Assembly (NCBI RefSeq): GCF_000003195.3
Contig: NC_012870.2
Location: 47,014,063-47,078,062, forward strand
Origin: Sorghum bicolor
Lineage: Eukaryota; Streptophyta; Magnoliopsida; Poales; Poaceae
DNA length: 64,000 bases
Reading direction: 5' to 3'
The notes beneath the pieces are model-generated. The model was not told the DNA's origin. It worked only from the letters and a program-made list of their open reading frames with translations, and ran no database searches. This document shows positions 31,618 through 43,112 of the stretch, piece by piece. Position numbers and translations under genes: made by a program. How positions within the stretch are numbered: position 1 is the stretch's first letter; the number at the start of each line of letters is the position of its first letter.

Positions 31618-34600
31618 TGCAGATGGTAACACGTAATTGGATGTATAATACCGATCAGCGCTCTGAAGAGTTCATTAATGGCGTACACTATTTCTTAAGT
31701 GTGGCCGAGACAAATAAGAGGGACGGTTTCATGTGCTGTCCATGTGCCGTGTGCAAGAATTTGACGGAATATTCTAACTCAAGAACTCTTCATTCGCACT
31801 TATTAAAGTCTAGTTTCGTACCAAACTATATTTGTTGGACCAAACATAGAGAAAGTGGGATTATAATGGATGAAGGTGAAGAAGAAGAAGAAGAATTGGA
31901 CCATGCCAATATTATTGCTCAGTACGGTGGCTTCAATGATGTTGCAATGGAGGGAGATAATGAAGAAGAGGTAGCGGCAGAAGATGATCGGGGCGATGAT
32001 GCTTTTGGTGATGCCATCCATGATGCACAAAGAGAATGTGAAAGTGATAAAGAGAAAGCCATGTTCGAGCGCATGCTAGAGGACCACAGGAAATCGCTAT
32101 ATCCCACCGCTAAAGAGGGGCAAAAAAAGCTGGGTACCACACTGGAATTGCTGCAATGGAAGGCAAAGAATGGTACATCTGACAAGGCATTTGGGTAGTT
32201 ATTGAAGATCATAAAAAAGATGCTTTCGAAAGGCAACGAATTGCCCACCACTACGTATGAAGCAAAATAGGTTGTCTGCCCTTTGGGATTAGAAATTCAG
32301 AAGATACACGCATGTCCTAATGACTGCATCCTCTACCGTGGGGAGGAATACAAGAATTTGGATGCATGTCCAGTATGTAAGGCATCACGGTATAAGATTA
32401 GGCGAGATGATCCTGGCGATGTTGAGGGTGAAGAACGTCATAGGAAGAAAATTCCTGCCAAGGTTATGTGGTATGCTCCTATAATACCATGATTAAAACG
32501 TCTGTTCAGAAATAAGGACAATGCAAAGTTGTTGCGGTGGCATAAAGAAGACCGTAAGATAGACAATATGCTGAGACACCCTGCCGATGGATCCCAGTGG
32601 AGAGCGATAGACAGAGAATTCCCAGATTTTGCAGATGATGCTAGAAACTTGCGGTTCGCCTTAAGTATAGATGGTATGAATCCTTTCGGTGAGCAGAGCA
32701 GTAGTTACAGCACTTAGCCAGTTACTCTATGTATCTACAACCTTCCTCCATGGCTATGCATGAAGCGGAAGTTTATTATGATGCCGGTGCTTATCCAAGG
32801 ACCGAAGCAACCTGGCAATGACATAGATGTCTACCTAAGGCCATTAGTTGAGGAACTTCAACTTTTATGGAGCAAACCAGGAGTTCGCGTGTGGGATGAG
32901 TACAAACAAGAGCACTTTGACCTACGAGCATTGCTGTTTGTAACAATCAATGATTGGCTAGCTCTGAGTAATCTTTCAGGCCAATCAAACAAGGGATATA
33001 ATGCATGCACACATTGTTATGAAGACCTTGACTGTGTATTTTTGAAAAAATGTCGAAAGGTCGTGTACCTTGGCCACCGTCGGTTTCTTCCTGTGAACCA
33101 CCCAGTACGAAAGAAAGGCAAGCATTTTAAAGGCAAGGCAGACCACCAGACCAAACCTCTCAATCGAACCAGGGATGATGCACTCGAAATGGTCAAGGAT
33201 ATAAAAGTGGTATTTGGAAAGGGACGAGGCAGCGAACCTATTCCCAAGGATGCTAAGGGTCACGTACCCATGTGGAAGAAGAAATCCATATTTTGGGAGC
33301 TACCTTACTGGAATGTCCTAGAGGTCCGCAACGCGATCGACGTGATGCATCTGACAAAGAATCTTTGTGTGAACTTGCTCGGATTCATGGGTGTCTACGG
33401 GGAGTCTAAAGATTCACATGAAGCACGACAAGACTTGCAGCGCATGAAAGAACGAGACAACCTGCATCCAGAAAAGACAGATGATGGACGTCATTACTTA
33501 AGCCTTGCTAGCTACACTCCGAGCAAAGAAGAGAAGGAAAGCATGTTTGAATGTCTTAGCAGCATCAAGGTCCCATCTGGATTCTCCTCCACTATCAAGG
33601 GAATAATTAATGTGCCAGAGAAGAAATTCCTGAACTTGAAGTCCCATGACTGTCACGTTCTAATGACGCAATTGCTGCCGGTGGTTTTAAGAGGAATTTT
33701 ACCTCCACACGTACGTCTAGCCACCGTAAAGCTATGTGCATTCCTCAATGCAATTTCTCAGAAGGAAATCAATCCAGAGCAACTAGCTACTGTGCAAAAT
33801 GATGTCGTTCAATGTCTCGTCAGCTTTGAGTTGGTGTTCCCTCCATCCTTCTTTGATATCATGACGCACCTCCTAGTTCATCTGATCAAAGAGATTCGTA
33901 TTCTCGGTCCTGTGTTCCTACACAACATGTTCCCCTTCGAGAGATTCATGGGTGTCCTAAAGAAATATGTCCATAGTCGTTCCCGGCCAGAAGAAAGCAT
34001 TGCTAAGCGCTACGGAAGAGAGGAGGTCATAGAGTTCTGTGTTGACATTATTCCAGACCTTGACCCAATTGGCATTCCTGAATCTCGACACGAGGGCAGA
34101 CTTAGCGGAAAGGGAACACTTGGGAAGAAAACATATATTGGTACGGGAGACGACTACTTCAATAAAGCACACTACACAGTTCTCCAGAACTCCTCATTGG
34201 TGGAACCATATGTTGAGGTACACAAAGATTTCCTACGGTCCCAGTGGCCCGGGAAGATTGAAGCTTGGATAATGCGTCAGCACATGGAAACTTTTGGTGA
34301 TTGGTTGCGCAAAAAATGTCAAGGTGATGAAAACATTGATGTGCAGCTTTATTTGTTGGCCAGGCAACCATCATGGCATGTCCTCACGTACAATGGGTAC
34401 GAGATAAATGGTAACACATTTTACACAGTTGGCCAAGATAAAAGAAGCACCAACCAAAATAGTGGTGTACGCGTGGATGCCACGGATCCAAATGGGAACA
34501 GACAAACATATTATGGACGCATAAAAGACATATGGGAACTAGTCTATGTAGCTAATTTTAAAGTTCCTTTGTTCCGGTGCCAAAGGGTGAAGATGACCGG

Positions 34601-34994
34601 AGGTGGGGTAACAGTCGACAAGGAGTATGGGATGACAACCGTGGACCTTAACAATAGTGGGTTCAAAGACGAACCATTCGTCCTTGCTACAGACGTGAGT
34701 CAGGTGTTCTATGTCAAAGATATGTCTACGAAACCAAAGAGAGGAAAAAATGATGACCACTCAATCATCAATGAGCCAAAGCACCACATTGTCCTTTCTG
34801 GGAAAAGAAACATTGTCGAAATTGAGGACAAGTCAGACATGTTAGGCGATTATGAAAGGGATGATCGAATTCCGCCCTTCATAGTCAACAAAGACCCAAG
34901 CATTCTGTTAAACAATGAGGATACTCCATGGTTACGACAGGATCATAACCAAGGGTCATACGTCAAGAAGAAGTTCACTGTTGTGTCGGCTTGA
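31617..34994 (+). pseudogene. CACTA transposase (TnpD / tnp2 type)
   Basis: One reading frame of about 1125 codons with four stops: TAG 32196, TAG 32268, TGA 32490 and TAG 32715. The domains in order are the transposase-associated domain (RNWMYNTDQRSEEFINGV, CCPCAVCKN), the tnp2 catalytic region (CPVCKASRYK, LSIDGMNPFG, about 32280-33000), a DUF4218-like region (SHDCHVLMTQLLPVVLRGIL to about 33980) and a DUF4216-like region (NGYEINGNTFYT, about 34390-34700). The last three quarters (32760-34994) are open for 744 codons. The start lies at the breakpoint, right after a TGCAG that could be an old splice acceptor. Confidence 0.9.
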
Positions 34995-36750
34995 CTTTGT
35001 ATAAAACTATATTTGAGAATTGTGAATTTTGATGTGTGTAACAAACTTTGTATTCATGACTTTGTATTCATGACTTTTCCAATTGTTAGAGATCATCAAG
35101 ATCTACATTTTATATATTGTCCATTTTTCCATTTGGATATTTTTGAGCCAATTCTAATCACATTTCTATAAAATCCAAGATGGGTTTTGGTCAAACTTGG
35201 TCAAATGACAAACTAAATTACTTAAAATGAAAAATTTTTGAATACCAAGTTGTTAGATATCATCAAGATCTAAACTTTTTATATACACAACTTTTCCATT
35301 TGAGAAAGTTTAAGTTAACAATACCCACCAATTCTTGAATCTCACACAAACTATATGAAACTATATGCGTCAATTGTGGATTTTCAACTACACCTTCCCA
35401 AAACTTTGTCAAATGAAAAAATGGTCTATATATGAAATGTAGATTTTGATGAGTGGAACAATATTGGTATTCATGACTTTTCCATTCGAGACCATCTAGG
35501 GTTCCGAAACCGCTGCTTGGCTATGAATTCTCTGAAAATTTAAAATTCAGTGGCTCAAAGTTTTCCAAAAGAAAAGTTGACCATTAGACAAAATGTAGAA
35601 CTTGATGAGTGTAACAAACTTTGTATTCATGACTTTTCCATTTGGGACAATCTAGGGTTCGGTCAAAGGGTGTTTTTGTAAAAACCAATGCTTTGACTTT
35701 GGTCAAACTAGATCAAATGGCCCATTTGATGACTTCAAATGAAAAAAGTTTGAATACAAAGATGTTAGAGATCATCAAGATCTACGTTTTATATATTGTC
35801 CATTTTTCCATTTGGATAATTTTGAGCCAATCCTAATCACATTTCTATATAATCCAAGACGGGTTTTGGTCAAACTTGGTCAAATGACAAACTAAATTAC
35901 TTAAAATGAAAAAAATTTGAATACCAAGTTGTTAGATATCATCAAGATCTAAACTTTTTATATACACAACTTTTCCATTTGAGAAAGTTTAAGTTAACAA
36001 TACCCACCAATTCTTGAATCTCACACAAACTATATGAAACTATATGCGTCAATTGTGGATTTTCAACTACACCTTCCCAAAATTTTGTCAAATGAAAAAA
36101 TGGTCTATATATGAAATGTAGATTTTGATGAGTGGAACAATATTGGTATTCATGAATTTTCCATTCGAGACCATCTAGGGTTCCGAAACCTCTGCTTGGC
36201 TATGAATTCTCTGAAAATTTAAAATTCAGTGGTTCAAACTTTTCCAAAAGAAAAGTTGACCATTAGACAAAATGTAGAACTTGATGAGTGTAACAAACTT
36301 TGTATTCATGACTTTTCCATTTGGGACAATCTAGGGTTCGATCAAAGGGTGTGTTCATCAAGATATATATTTTTATATTATAAATAGATTTTTTATTTGA
36401 TGAAAAGTGTACCCTAGTAGCATTCCGAGTAATAAATAACAAAAATAAAAAGTTTAACGTTAATATGATGTGAAAATAGATTTCCAGTTGATTGGATATA
36501 GTTTTTGTAAATTTATTGGAATAATATATTTTTGCATTAACAAAATACTAAACATTTCTTACAAAATGATTACAAATTATAAAAATATAGTAAGATATTT
36601 AAGGTTAAAAATTTTCATGTGTACATTATAAAAAATTACAATATATGTCACTGTTTAAAAAATATTATGCAAAATATTTAATTTACTATACAATTTATAA
36701 TATAAACTGTATATATAAACAATTGAAAAACCCTAAAGTAAAAAACAGGG
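34995..36750 (+). other. CACTA spacer between its two genes
   Basis: AT-rich, non-coding. Mostly the 679-bp tandem repeat (35085-36353), then about 400 bp of low-complexity AT-rich sequence. No gene seen. Confidence 0.8.
35085..36353. repeat. 679-bp direct tandem repeat, just under two copies
   Basis: GTTAGAGATCATCAAGATCT begins at 35085 and again at 35764. The following roughly 590 bp match closely with scattered single-base differences. Shorter internal similarities (CATGACTTTTCCATTTG) suggest an older, finer repeat. Confidence 0.9.
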
Positions 36751-36887
36751 CCTTTAGCACCGGCCCATAGTGGGAACCGGTGCTAAAGGGTCTTGAAAAT
36801 TTTCAGGACCCCGCCCGAGCCGGCCTAGGACCCTTTAGCACCGGTCCGTGGCTGGAACCGGTGCTAAAGGGTCCGCACCTATATAAG
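36751..36887 (+). promoter_or_regulatory. Mid-element CACTA promoter with two subterminal-type inverted repeats
   Basis: CCTTTAGCACCGG and its inverse CCGGTGCTAAAGG form perfect 13-bp arms twice: 36751-36763 with 36777-36789, and 36832-36844 with 36858-36870. TATATAAG follows at 36880-36887, then a CG-rich leader (about 36900-37080). These repeats resemble those at the CACTA end, so a transposon-encoded protein could bind here, as TnpA binds the En/Spm promoter (family knowledge). Alternatively this is the end of a second, fused CACTA. Confidence 0.6.
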
Positions 36888-37189
36888 CCGCGCGCCCTGG
36901 ATCTGAGCAGTTACCTTCGTCTTTGTCTCCAGCGCCGCGACGTTCGTCGTCTTCACCGCCATCGCGCCGTTTCAACTCCCAGCGCCGCCGCGTCCTTCTT
37001 CCAGCGCCGCCGCGGCCCTCCACCAGCGCCGCCGCCGGAGGGAACGCCAACCGTCGTCATGGATCTCCTCCCGGCTGTGTGCTAGCTATGTATAGATCGA
37101 GAACGCCATGCATCTCTCCATTGATTAATTAAGTATATTAAAAAAATAAATGAATGTTATTATATTTATATACACTAGACCAGAAATAT

Positions 37190-37275
37190 ATATACATATA
37201 CACATATATATATATATATTATATATGTGTATGTATATATTGTATATATATGTATACATATATATATATATATGG
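37190..37275. repeat. TA-rich microsatellite
   Basis: Runs of TATATA with imperfect palindromes, in the AT-rich stretch 37100-38060 that probably forms the 5' intron of the second CACTA gene. Confidence 0.7.
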
Positions 37276-37552
37276 TGTTTTGATTTGTAGTATTATTTTT
37301 TTAATATATTATTCCAGTATATTATGAATTATAGTATTTTTATGTATGTATTAGTGTTGACCTGTTATAAATTATACTATGCTAATATATATTTGTAATA
37401 TATTAATTTTATTCTTGTATTATTTTGTAGTATTATTTTTTTAATATATTATTTGTAGTAGTATTTTTTAGTATATATTTGTTGTATATTATTCTTGTAT
37501 CATATTTTATTTTCTAGTGTTTATAATATTGTTTGTACTATTATTCTAGTAT

Positions 37553-37910
37553 TTTTTTAGTATATTATTCTAATGTATTACTTGGCTTAAAAGATTCTAG
37601 TATTATTTTTAGAGCACTCCAACACTTTCATTTGTAGTAGTACTAGTAGTAGTATATAAGTCTCTAATATATATTCTAGTAGTGTTTAGCCTCCAAATTT
37701 TTTCTAATAGGGTTTTGTATATATTATTATTTGTACTATATTATTTAGTATTGTTTTTTAGTATATTATTCTAGTGTATTACTTGGCTTAAAAGATTCCA
37801 GTATTATTTTTAGAGCACTCCACACTTTCATTTGTAGTAGTACTAGTAGTAGTATATAAGTCTCTAATATATATTCTAGTAGTGTTTTGTATATATTATT
37901 GTTTGTACTA
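37553..37910. repeat. 211-bp direct tandem duplication
   Basis: ATTACTTGGCTTAAAAGATT recurs with a 211-bp period (CTTGGC at 37581 and 37792), with matching flanks. The first copy holds an extra roughly 50 bp (TTAGCCTCC and onward). Confidence 0.8.
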
Positions 37911-38077
37911 TTATTCTAGTATTATTTTTAGTATATTATTCTAGTATATTATAAATTCTAGTGTTTTAGTATATTATGAATTCTAGTGTTATTGTTAGTA
38001 TTATTGTTTTAGTATATTATTCTTGTGAATTTCTTATCTTATATAGAATATATATATGTATGGTTGCAGACATAGAA

Positions 38078-41000
38078 ATGGCTGACCGTGCTCATGATGA
38101 CCCTGATTATATGGAAGATGTCATTCAACATATGATCGACGACGGTAGTCAGTACTTTATTGATTACAACGAGATCATGCAAGGCAATCCGACTGAACAA
38201 CAAGTGGGCAATGCCCCTGAGCAACAAGAGGGCAATGCGCCTGAGCAACAACTTGTCGTGCAACAAGAAGGAAATACTGGCGAGGTATGTAAATGTAAAC
38301 ATATATAATGCATCTATTACATTAGGTTTTAGACTTACTTGGTTATTAATTAGTATTTTTGTTTCTATATCTACATGTAGCCTTCTGGATCGACCTCTAC
38401 AGAGAGAAGCGTACCTCCACGAGGGCCAAAGAAGCCGTTGGAGGGCCGCTATGTAATCTCTGAGTTTGAGATAGCTACAGGCAGACCACTTGGTGAACAT
38501 GCAAAAAAATATGTTAGTCACTGTCGATATCTTGTGAGATATCAAATACCGATTAGTGCTCGTGAATGGAGAGAGAAGCGAGGTGCTCCTGAGATCAGTT
38601 TTGTCTCTGATCGTGACAAGGAGTTAGTTTGGAAAGCCGTCACAGACGTTTTCAGACACCAACGATGAAGAGTTGAAGGTGCGAATTTATGACTGGACTA
38701 TGAAGAAGATGGCAGTACTGTTCCAGAATTGGAAGAAGACTTTGTACAATAAATTTGTCAAGAAAAACGAGACTCCAAATTTCAACCTCAAGCAATTTGT
38801 AAAGATGAGGGCCTTCTAGGATGACTTCGTGCAGTACAAAACATCAGAAGAGGGCAAGGAACGAGCCATTAGAAACAAAGAGAATGCAAGTAAAAAGACA
38901 TACCACCATCATATGGGATCAGGTGGTTATAAGAGTGCTGTTCCCAAGTGGACCGAATGGAACAGGAGATGCTTGCTAGGGGGTTCACACCCGAGACAAT
39001 AGCAAAGAATTGGAGCGAGCGCTCCAAGCATTGGTTCTACGGTCATGGGGGAAGCGTGGACCCAGACACCGGGGCGCTAGTTTGGGGCCAAGAAATATCT
39101 AGAGCAGCAGAGAGACCAGTCCGTGCATGAGAGGCGGTTCGGTCTGGTGAGTTCAGGCCTAACAGGGAGAAGGATGAACTCACCTATGCGCTTAAAAATC
39201 CTGAGCACGGTGGGCGTACGAGAGGCTATGGGGCAGTTCCGTGGCTGCAATCATTCCAAGCCGATCAAGATACCTACAGAAGCTGCCAGAGAAAGAAGGA
39301 TGAGGAGGCAAAGCGGATCCGCCGCCTGGAAGCTTTTGTTCTGCAGTCAGAAGAGCGCGAGAAAGCTCGTGAAGAATGGATGCAGGCAGAGATTCAAAGG
39401 TAAGTGCAAGCAGCACTTAGTCAAATGATGAAAGGGCAAGGTACATCACAGCCTAAGGTCAACGTTAGCCCCCCAGGCCAGTTGAAAAGCAGCTGCGCAT
39501 CCACGGAAAGTACCAACCATTCAGGATGACACGAAGCTACATTTCCCCGTGGATGATGTCACAGAGGCTTTTACTACGTGTGAGCCGCATGTACCAGATG
39601 GGAATGCAACCAAAAAGGTGGCTATCGCTGTTGTCAACCCTATCGACCGAACGAGAACTCCAAGAATCCATAATCGACCAGTACCTGGTGGATATGCTAG
39701 CGTCTCAGTTGATAGGGTTGAGAAAGGTTGTGGCAATGTGCCTCTAGACATAGAAGGGGGAGACGGAGAGAAGACCTTAGGTGAAGCTGAGAAGACATTT
39801 ATTTGTTGGCGCATGCGCTTCATAATTATTCCTCAACATAGGTTTGTGTGTGATTTTACTTCTTATTTTATTTATTATGTATTGAAATTAAAATAAAGTT
39901 TGCTCACAAAACTTGTAATTGTTTTCTTTGTAGGGACTCCTCCAACCAAAGTCCAGTTCTCTCCCCAGCGCATCATAGTGCTGCGGGCGGTGACAATGCT
40001 GGATCTCCACCCACACCTGCGGCGGCCACACCGACCCTGCCACTGCCACCGCCTCCACCACGGTCTCCACCTCCTCCACCGAGGTCTCCAACTCCTCCAC
40101 CGCGTTCTCCAACGCCGAAAAGATCGGCCCCACCACCTCCACTGCCTGCACCGCCCTCTCCAAAGAGTGCACAGTCGGTCCCCTCGCCTCCAAAGCGAGG
40201 TAGCCAGAAGCGGTTCGCCCAAGAACGACCGAAGTCATCGGTCCCACCTACAAAGAAGGCTGCCTCAGTAAAGAGAGCTAAGACACCAGAAAAATTACCT
40301 TACGAAAAGAGTGAAGAGGAGGTAATTGCTGCATCCAAAGCTGAGGTGTAACAATTTTTTGATAAATTGAAGGAGGATAGAAAAAATGGCTTAACCCAGA
40401 AAAGCCGTACTTTTATGTAAAGCCATCGAAACTGAGGTAGAAGGTGGCGGACCAGCAAAAGAAGCAACGCGAAGCTCAGAAAAAGCCAACACTTTCGGAC
40501 TATGAGCGGTCTCTGGTCAAGTCTTCACAGCCTAAGAAGAGAGTAGGAAAGGGGGTCCCACAGCTCGGAGAAGTATCAAAACCGGTGCCCTCTTTGATTG
40601 TGCCAAATCAATACAGCTCAAATGAAGACTTGATGCCAAAGAAATCCTTAGCGTTGTCTGAGCTAGACTCGCTTGAGCGTTACTTTGGACAGAGCGGTTT
40701 AAATATGGAAGAAATTGCCGCCATTCTTAGATGCCAAACATTTGAAAAAACCAAGGTAGTTGATCAATGGAGGGTAAGATATGAACCGAGTAGGAGTCTA
40801 ATCGACCCTCAGCGTTTACACGAGCTCGGCACACAAATGTTTGCAATAAACAAATGGTGCATTGAGGCGTCTAAAAGGAGAGAGAATTGGATTTCTGTTC
40901 GTATTAGACAACATCACTACTTCCGTGGAGATGACCTCATATACGTGCAGTTCGAAGAATTGCACCAATTATGTCACCTCGACGCTCTCGATAAATCTCT

Positions 41001-42089
41001 TGTCAGCTGCTTTTGTCTGTAAGTATTTTTTTTCTTTTTATTATACTTCTAACTTCTTTAATTACATGTATATAATCCTTAAACACTTAGGATTTGTATG
41101 TATATATGCAGGCACCAAATGAGAGAGCTCAGAATCAGAAATGACAATAATATTCGGTTCGTTGACCCTTATATTGTTTTCAAAGCTCCGCAGGCAGTGT
41201 GGACAGCAGCTCATGAGACAGAAGTCTGCACCAATCTTATGAGGTTCTTTGTGAACCAAAAAGAAAAACAAAAAATACTCTTCCCCTTCAACTTCGAGTG
41301 AGTTATATAGTTATTAAGTGCATGCATATTTTATTTTAATAATTATTACTCGAGACAAGTTTTATATAGTTATATATAGGACTGACTATATATATGTGTG
41401 TGTAAACATCTTTCACTGGATACTCATGGTCATTGAAATTCCAAAGAACCGGTTGATAATCTTTGACTCAATGAGAAAACCACAAGAAAATTATCAACAA
41501 ATGGTAAACATTATTCAAAGGTACGTAATGTCGATCTCAGCTAGAAGAATATCCACAATGGCTGTGTGTAGGGTTTGGGAAAGATTCATTGACCGTGAAC
41601 ATCTCAGTGGATGTAAAGCGCCGCTTAACATAATACATCCACAAGTAAGTTCTACTAGCTAGCAAACTTTTGCTAACTTTTAGCCTTCTTATTGTCGTGG
41701 TCATGAATATTTTATATATATATATATCGTACAGTGGTGTTTAAGACAAGAAGGGGGAAACAATCTATGTGCATATTACGTGTGCAAATTCATGATGGCA
41801 CAAGTCAATCAAACACCCACAGAGACGCTCAGAGTACGTTACATGTCTCTTTTCATTATCTCCTGAATTATATTGAATAACTTAGATAACTAATACCTTT
41901 TTTATTTATTTCAAATTAAAGACGGAATGGTTGAGGGAAAAGGTCATTCAAAAAGACCGAATCAAAGCTATCCAAGAGACGATAGCAGGATTTCTCCGCG
42001 AGCAAGTGATCAATCCAAACGGCGAGTTTCACTTCAACGACAACGAAACTCTTATTCCAAACAATGATGATCATTTGTATCGTTTGTAG
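38078..42089 (+). pseudogene. Second CACTA gene: Transposase_24-like region plus Ulp1-type cysteine protease
   Basis: Likely exon 1 is 38078-38284 (MADRAHDDPDYMEDVI, GAG/GTATGT); exon 2 starts at 38381. Exon 2 carries a Ptta/En/Spm-like region (DRMEQEMLARGFTPETI, KHWFYGHGG) but has a frameshift near 38660, a TAG in place of Trp near 38817 and others near 38950 and 39400. A Pro/Ser-rich region (about 39930-40200) follows, then an open stretch 40444-41022. The last exons (about 41110-41300, 41370-41520, 41733-41840, 41922-42089) carry an Ulp1-like triad: His in FHWILM (41414-41416), Asp in IIFDSM (41465-41467), Cys in NNLCAYYVC (41768-41770), with a Gln before it. The protein ends DDHLYRL. Exon limits are my reading of GT/AG sites. 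Confidence 0.7.
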
Positions 42090-42379
42090 ACATTGGGAGA
42101 AAAAAACTCTATGTATATATGTGTTACGAATTTTGTATATATAAAACTATATATATATAAAGCTTTTTACATATCTATTTAATTTTTGATGTGGCCTATT
42201 CATTTTATTATAGGCAAAGCTTAATTATTAAGCTAAGCCTATAATTTTCATTTATATATGCTTAATATGCGTGTAATATAAATATATTATTGTATCAGCA
42301 AAAATATGTATTGAAAAACCTATTATTATTATATAAAAACAATAAACAGAACCGAAGAAGTGAACCAAAAAAAAGAAAC

Positions 42380-42603
42380 CCTTTAAACCAACCGGTGTTA
42401 AAGGGTCCTGCAACGTGACAGCCCTGGCAGGACCCTTTAACACCGGTTGGTATTACCAACCGGTGTTAAAGGGGGGCTTTAGCCCCGGTTCCCCGAACCG
42501 GGACTAAAGGGTGGGCCTTTAGTCCCGGAACGTCAGCACCGGCTCGGCAACCGGGGCAACAAGCCGTTCCCGACCGGTGCTAATGCCTAATCCTGCAGCA
42601 GTG
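42380..42603 (+). repeat. CACTA 3' subterminal repeats and terminal inverted repeat
   Basis: Alternating direct and inverted copies of ACCGGTGTTAAAGG / CCTTTAACACCGGT and of AACCGGGACTAAAGG / CCTTTAGTCCCGG, ending CCTGCAGCAGTG. The 3 bp after it (TGT) would be the target duplication, but the left end is missing. Confidence 0.85.
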
Positions 42604-43112
42604 TGTTTAATAAAGCAAGGGTGAGTACAAAGTACTCAGCAAATCCAACCTTACCCTACGGAATGGTATAACAATATATATATATGCATATGGATAAATC
42701 AAGGATGAGGCTTAGTTTTATTTGCATAAAGTTATCTTTTTATACATGGAAGGTTTCATTTCACAAATACTGTTGTAAAAGACCTCTTTTTCCACATATG
42801 ATAGTATTTTTAAAAATGGGGGTTTGATCATAATTTTAAGTGTTGTTGAACCCTTATTCCCACAACACAATGGCAGTCAACCATTTATTTCCAAAATCAC
42901 ACTCACTCTCATGTTTTCACTCATCCCAACCCATCTAGTTGTTGAAACCAAACCATAACCCGTTCGAGACCGCGGACACGGGTATCCAGATAGATTTACA
43001 CTCTACAGAGGTTGTACACTTTTCCTACAATTAGGATACCATAACTTACACCATCGCGCAAGCACAGATCCATCAAAGTCATTATCCTCCAAAGCTAAGT
43101 AATGGCGGTCAC
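42604..43112 (-). repeat. Tekay LTR, left part
   Basis: Between the CACTA end and ATH-A. It holds the palindrome GAGTACAAAGTACTC (42623-42637), a pattern I know from Del/Tekay-type LTRs. It joins 52119-54224 once ATH-A and one copy of GTCAC are removed. No gene. Confidence 0.65.

Larger units (their letters stand above)
31618..42603 (+). mobile_element. CACTA (En/Spm-type) DNA transposon, 5' end missing
   Basis: Contains a tnp2-type transposase pseudogene, tandem repeats, a mid-element promoter, a second decayed gene, and right-end subterminal repeats ending in CCTGCAGCAGTG (42592-42603), the inverse of a CACTGCTGCAGG terminal repeat. The left terminal repeat is absent; the sequence begins at the transposase start codon. 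The right end abuts Tekay LTR sequence (42604). Confidence 0.9.

Noticed and set aside
36780..37085. 101-codon frame in the CACTA CG-rich leader
   Set aside because: It spans subterminal repeats and the TATA box, and its composition explains the open frame.
37190..37275. TA-rich palindromes as a possible origin or CRISPR-like repeat
   Set aside because: Simple microsatellite; no spacers, no associated genes, and the context is a plant transposon.
39875..40271. Long open frames on both strands in the Pro-rich CACTA exon
   Set aside because: CCN-rich repeats give open frames on all strands; the frame with Pro/Ser/Lys fits the neighbouring exons, the others are shadows.
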